From assembly GCA_965369375.1 (NCBI GenBank), contig CBDUQN010000110.1:1-8817 (forward strand): DNA of 8,817 nucleotides. Reading direction: 5' to 3'. Of this stretch, positions 5,689 to 8,817 are shown piece after piece. Source of the stretch: CBDUQN01 sp965369375 (lineage in GTDB: Bacteria; Krumholzibacteriota; Krumholzibacteriia; Krumholzibacteriales; Krumholzibacteriaceae). Below the pieces are notes generated by a model. It was given only the letters and a program-made list of their open reading frames with translations. It was not told the origin of the DNA and did no database searches. The stretch's first letter is position 1; every line of letters begins with the position of its first letter. Position numbers and translations under genes: made by a program.

Positions 5689-8184
5689 CTATCGAATGAG
5701 ATGATCGAGGCCGTTGTTACGGAGTTCCCGGTAGAGGGTTCCCCTCGAGATTCCGAGCCGTTTCGCCGCGGCGCTCTTGTTTCCCCGGCACAGCACGAGC
5801 GTTTTCTTGAGTGTGGTTTTCTCGAGTCCGGGTCCCCTGTACCCGTCCCCGAGGAGGGTTTCCGAACGTTTCGATCCGATGCGGTTTGTGATCCGTTGGG
5901 GAAACATGTCGAGCGTTATCACGCCGCCGTTAACCATGCACTTGACCCGATCGATGACGGTAATAAGTTCACGCACATTACCCGGCCATGAGTACTGCAG
6001 AAGAAATTTGAGCGCGGTCGATTCGATCTTAATCCGGTTGCGTTCCCCTCCATTGCGGAAGAAGTGAGAAACGAGCGGAACGATATCCTCGGATCGCTCC
6101 CGAAGGGGCGGCACGTTTATATGTTCGGCATTGATGCGATAGAAGAAATCTTTGCGCAGGCAGAGACCTTCGAGTCTCTCTTCGAGATTTCTGTTTGTCG
6201 CGGAAATGATCCGTACATCGATGTGGAATTCCTTGTTTTCCCCTACCCTGCGCACCTTTCCCTCCTGGAGTGCCCGCAGGAGCTTTACCTGTTGAATGGT
6301 TGTCAGCTCACCGACCTCGTCGAGAAACAGCGTGCCTCCCCTCGCCTCCTCGAATAATCCCCGCCTGTCCGTCAACGCACCTGTGAAACAACCCTTGAGG
6401 TGCCCGAAAAATTCGCTCTCGAAGAGATGATCGGGCACAGCCGCGCAATTGACGGCAACAAACGGCCGGTTGCCTCTGTCACCGATTGTATGAATAATTC
6501 TCGCGATCAGCTCCTTCCCCGTTCCTGTTTCCCCGGTGATAAGAACCGGTCTCGCGTACCGCGCCGCGAAATTTACCTGTTGCCACAGCTCCTGCATCGG
6601 CAAAGAAACAGCCACCAACCCGGTATGAATCATAAAATCCGGTGAATACTCGATCTCGACGATTTTCCTGTTTTTGACTACACGCGTTCCCATGTGAGAA
6701 AAAATCCTTCTCCGAGCAGCTACCTGCGCGAGGAGGATATCCACCCGCTCACTCCAGAACGAAACACGCATCTCTCTAAAGGATTTCCCCGCCTCGATCA
6801 GGCTGCTCCATGCCTCTTCATCGCCGTCGGCATCCTCCTCGACCGGATCCACATGTCGTCGCTCCGAGGGCAGTATTCCGCCGAGGAGTGTTTCTGCATA
6901 CAACAGACGCGTGCTCGCGAGCTCGAAAGCGCCTCCAGCTCCTTTCAACAGCTCAACAGCCCGTCGAAAATGCGCCTTGCCTTCGGCTCTTGCTCCACTC
7001 GAAAAATGCAGCTTCCCCATGGCTCGCTCGATCAGGCCTTCCTCGAATCGCTCCTCCAGGCGTACAGCCAGGACACACCCTTCCTGCAGATTAGACAGGG
7101 CTGTCTCCCGTTCGTCGAGCGCCGCATATAATTCCCCCAATCGCCTCTTCAGTTCAATGACAATGTCTCCATCCGGCGCAATCTCATCGGCAATCTTCAT
7201 TGCCCTTGCATAGTTGCGATGTGCTTCCCGGTAGTCGCCGCGTTCGAAATTTATCTCTCCGATAAATTCGAGCGCGAGTGCGATTTCGCGTTTAAATTTA
7301 TTGCCTTCGGCAAGTTTCAGGGCCCGCTTGTAGCGCTTGAGCGCGGATGAAAAATCTCTCTCGTATTTCCTTATATTTCCCAGTGCGAGCAGACACCGGC
7401 ATGTGCCGAGATGCCAGGTAATCTTTTCGAACAACGATTTCGCCCGCAACACGCTCTTTTTCGCGTCAGGAAACCTCCCCGAACGGTATTGCACAATCCC
7501 CATGTTCAGGGCTGCTGCAGCCTCGCCATAATAATCGGCGCATGAACGGCAGATAAGCACGGCTCTCATGAAATAATCTTCAGCCTGGATGTGCCGCCCC
7601 TTGCTCCGGGCCAGAAAACCGAGCATCGTCAATACGCGCGAGCTCAGCCGCAGATCCTTGCAGTGCGTAGCAAGCCCCAGAGCAACCTCGAGACACTGCT
7701 GCGCCCGACTGATTTCATTGAGATAAAATCTGCATGCCCCTTCAATGAGGTGCCTTTCGGCTACGAGTCGAGGCGAATCCTCGAGGAGGATATCGTCCGC
7801 GCAGTCTACTACACATGACAGCGCTTCTCTGAACGATCCCCGACGGCGCAATATGTTTGCACGGATCAACCCGGACTCGGCCTCCATGATCCGAACGGAA
7901 TCCAGTGTTTCATTCTGAAAAAGAGTTCTGAGTTGATCGAGATAGCACAATCCCTCATCGAAACGGGTAAGATAATAGGCCCCGCGCGCAGCTTCGAGGA
8001 GAACACGGCAGCGGATTTCCGCCGGAACACACTCGTCCTCGAGTCCGGCAACGGCTTCCTCGAGGAGGAGATAGCTGGCTTCGTAATTGCCCTGCAGCCG
8101 ATCGCGTAAGGATACGGAGATGAGTCGTTCTATTGCGAGATGCGGATCTTGCATGCCTGCTTGATGTTTCTTTTCTATCGTCAA
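5689..8184 (-). CDS. Sigma-54-dependent transcriptional activator with N-terminal TPR-like sensor region and Fis-type HTH
   Basis: The 831-aa product activates sigma-54 RNA polymerase by ATP hydrolysis. Residues 1 to about 490 are helical TPR-like repeats of about 40 residues, for example LEFIGEINFERGDYREAHR (305-323). There is no receiver, PAS or GAF domain, so the input is likely a protein or peptide bound by the repeats. The AAA+ core (about 525-750) has Walker A GETGTGKE (551-558), the sigma-54 contact loop GCFTGA (598-603, normally GAFTGA), Walker B GGTLFLDEVGEL (616-627), sensor I SATNRN (661-666) and WPGNVREL (733-740). A Fis-like helix-turn-helix ends the protein (NKSAAAKRLGISRGTLYREL, 802-821). 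The TTG at 8184 overlaps the stop of the upstream small gene as TTGA but has a weak ribosome binding site. The ATG at 8152-8154 (residue 11) is an alternative start. Transcription probably comes from the sigma-70 promoter at 8628-8656. Its targets are unknown. Confidence 0.93.
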   Translation of the reverse strand: MTIEKKHQAGMQDPHLAIERLISVSLRDRLQGNYEASYLLLEEAVAGLEDECVPAEIRCRVLLEAARGAYYLTRFDEGLCYLDQLRTLFQNETLDSVRIMEAESGLIRANILRRRGSFREALSCVVDCADDILLEDSPRLVAERHLIEGACRFYLNEISRAQQCLEVALGLATHCKDLRLSSRVLTMLGFLARSKGRHIQAEDYFMRAVLICRSCADYYGEAAAALNMGIVQYRSGRFPDAKKSVLRAKSLFEKITWHLGTCRCLLALGNIRKYERDFSSALKRYKRALKLAEGNKFKREIALALEFIGEINFERGDYREAHRNYARAMKIADEIAPDGDIVIELKRRLGELYAALDERETALSNLQEGCVLAVRLEERFEEGLIERAMGKLHFSSGARAEGKAHFRRAVELLKGAGGAFELASTRLLYAETLLGGILPSERRHVDPVEEDADGDEEAWSSLIEAGKSFREMRVSFWSERVDILLAQVAARRRIFSHMGTRVVKNRKIVEIEYSPDFMIHTGLVAVSLPMQELWQQVNFAARYARPVLITGETGTGKELIARIIHTIGDRGNRPFVAVNCAAVPDHLFESEFFGHLKGCFTGALTDRRGLFEEARGGTLFLDEVGELTTIQQVKLLRALQEGKVRRVGENKEFHIDVRIISATNRNLEERLEGLCLRKDFFYRINAEHINVPPLRERSEDIVPLVSHFFRNGGERNRIKIESTALKFLLQYSWPGNVRELITVIDRVKCMVNGGVITLDMFPQRITNRIGSKRSETLLGDGYRGPGLEKTTLKKTLVLCRGNKSAAAKRLGISRGTLYRELRNNGLDHLIR

Positions 8185-8537
8185 ATGATGCTCAAAATCC
8201 AGATTTTAAATATTATTCTCCACTTGGATCGCGAAAGCAGCCCAGAAGGCATTCCCTCGAGCGCGTGGCGACCGTCAACTCGGCGCATGGATTCCTCGCC
8301 GGCTTCCCGATTCTCGCTGTACCCTCCCTGCTCCCAGATACACTGCGCCCTCGCTCCCGGATCAGAGCGGAGATGGGGATCCTCCCCCGGTTCGCCTCCG
8401 ACCGAGTTGTCCAGGATGCTGATAATGCCCGCCCCTGGTTCCTTTGCACCGAGGGGGGCGGGGACAGCGCTCGCAACGATCAATACGATCGAGGCGAGAA
8501 ACAGGATGGCAAAGCACTTGAATGTAATACTGCTCAT
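8181..8537 (-). CDS. Small exported or membrane protein of unknown function, encoded just upstream of the regulator
   Basis: I do not recognise this 118-aa protein. Residues 1-31 look like a signal peptide or membrane anchor: a short polar start, a hydrophobic core (FAILFLASIVLIVASAV) and a possible cleavage site near PLGA-KEP. The middle is polar and rich in Gly, Glu and Pro (DNSVGGEPGEDP, 43-54) with one Cys at 66. The last 14 residues, KWRIIFKIWILSII, are basic and strongly hydrophobic. The gene stands between a strong promoter and the regulator, and its stop overlaps the regulator's TTG. AAGGG lies 11 nt before the ATG, an acceptable but long spacing. The first two thirds have GC-rich third codon positions like the neighbouring genes, while the end is AT-rich. 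A role as the signal or partner of the TPR regulator is inference. It could also be a spurious or decayed frame. Confidence 0.55.
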   Translation of the reverse strand: MSSITFKCFAILFLASIVLIVASAVPAPLGAKEPGAGIISILDNSVGGEPGEDPHLRSDPGARAQCIWEQGGYSENREAGEESMRRVDGRHALEGMPSGLLSRSKWRIIFKIWILSII

Positions 8538-8627
8538 TTACACATCTGCCCTTCGCGCAACGTGGATCAATGATGAACCCTTGATTTTCCCCTGAATGAA
8601 CCGCCTTCGAGTAACAAATACTTTTTA

Positions 8628-8656
8628 ATTGTACCAGAGATCCATTGTGATGTCAA
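8628..8656 (-). promoter_or_regulatory. Near-consensus sigma-70 promoter for the small gene and regulator
   Basis: On the minus strand TTGACA (8651-8656) is followed by a 17-bp spacer and TACAAT (8628-8633): a perfect -35 and a five-of-six -10 at ideal spacing. Transcription would start near 8621, giving a leader of about 80 nt before the ATG at 8537. It implies that the regulator is made by the housekeeping sigma factor. Confidence 0.75.
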
Positions 8657-8659
8657 GAC

Positions 8660-8682
8660 CTGCAAACTGGACATCTGCAAAC
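8660..8682. repeat. 8-bp direct repeats abutting the -35 element
   Basis: CTGCAAAC occurs at 8660-8667 and again at 8675-8682, 15 bp apart, immediately upstream of the -35 hexamer on the minus strand (as GTTTGCAG). The position, roughly -40 to -62, suits an activator or autoregulator binding site, but two short repeats can arise by chance. Confidence 0.35.
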
Positions 8683-8701
8683 CGGGGAATATCCAAGCCC
8701 T

Positions 8702-8817
8702 GTACCCGTTGACAATCTCTCCCGTGCTGCCATCGCGAACACGGGCCAGGTACGGCATGCTTTTCGCATGTGATTTGCGTATGTCTGTCGGATCGATAAC
8801 GATCAATGTGTCTTTAT
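8702..8817 (-). pseudogene. Remnant of a DDE-type transposase (partial, continues past the right edge)
   Basis: The frame is open from the window edge and reads KDTLIVIDPTDIRKSHAKSM followed by YLARVRDGSTGEIVNGY. I recognise this from memory as the segment around the first catalytic Asp (IDPTDIRK) of a family of IS4-like DDE transposases. The resemblance stops after NGY at about 8702. The frame then continues without family-like sequence to a stop near 8567, across the promoter of the next operon. The rest of the DDE domain is therefore missing on this side, and the piece is most likely a dead fragment truncated by deletion or rearrangement. Any upstream part lies outside the window. Confidence 0.5.

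Noticed and set aside
8567..8701. Downstream part of the transposase frame as an intact 79-aa protein.
   Set aside because: Family-like sequence ends at 8702; the remainder overlaps the promoter and leader of the next operon and has no similarity I recognise, and the apparent TTG start is only an internal Leu codon of a frame open to the window edge.

Overview
The window is a stretch of bacterial chromosome in which every gene I can support lies on the minus strand, so transcription runs from the right edge to the left. The proteins are a membrane-anchored SppA protease, a GNAT-fused CoA-transferase, a zinc deacetylase and a sigma-54 activator. They suggest a Gram-negative-type bacterium, possibly anaerobic or syntrophic (Deltaproteobacteria-like, or a candidate phylum of the FCB group). 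No rRNA or other marker gene is present, so this placement is a weak inference.

Right edge to about 5.7 kb is a regulatory unit. At 8702-8817 is the end of a degraded DDE transposase reading frame. Next come a pair of 8-bp direct repeats and a near-consensus sigma-70 promoter (TTGACA, 17 bp, TACAAT). This promoter faces a small gene (8181-8537) for a 118-aa protein with an N-terminal signal sequence and a very hydrophobic, basic C-terminus. Its stop codon overlaps a TTG start of an 831-aa regulator (5689-8184). The regulator has about 490 residues of TPR-like helical repeats, an AAA+ sigma-54 activator domain and a Fis-type helix-turn-helix.

From 4966 to 5688 there is a 723-bp gap with no credible gene. 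It contains a 62-bp tandem repeat (two copies of a perfect 33-bp core plus a decayed third), a perfect 9-bp-stem hairpin, a roughly 78-bp imperfect inverted repeat and a possible extended -10 promoter for the next operon.

From 147 to 4965 is a probable three-gene operon. It encodes an acetyl-CoA hydrolase/transferase fused to a GNAT protein-acetyltransferase domain (3097-4965), an AcuC-like zinc-dependent deacetylase of the histone deacetylase superfamily (1946-3100, 4-nt overlap), and a signal peptide peptidase SppA (147-1859, 86 bp downstream). The first two place an acetyl-CoA enzyme, a likely lysine acetyltransferase and a likely lysine deacetylase in one transcript, consistent with reversible protein acylation linked to short-chain acyl-CoA metabolism. 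Bases 1-146 hold nothing I can identify.

The observation most worth following is the secreted-peptide plus TPR-sigma-54-regulator pair. It resembles in outline the peptide-sensing TPR regulators of Gram-positive bacteria, but that function is inference only.
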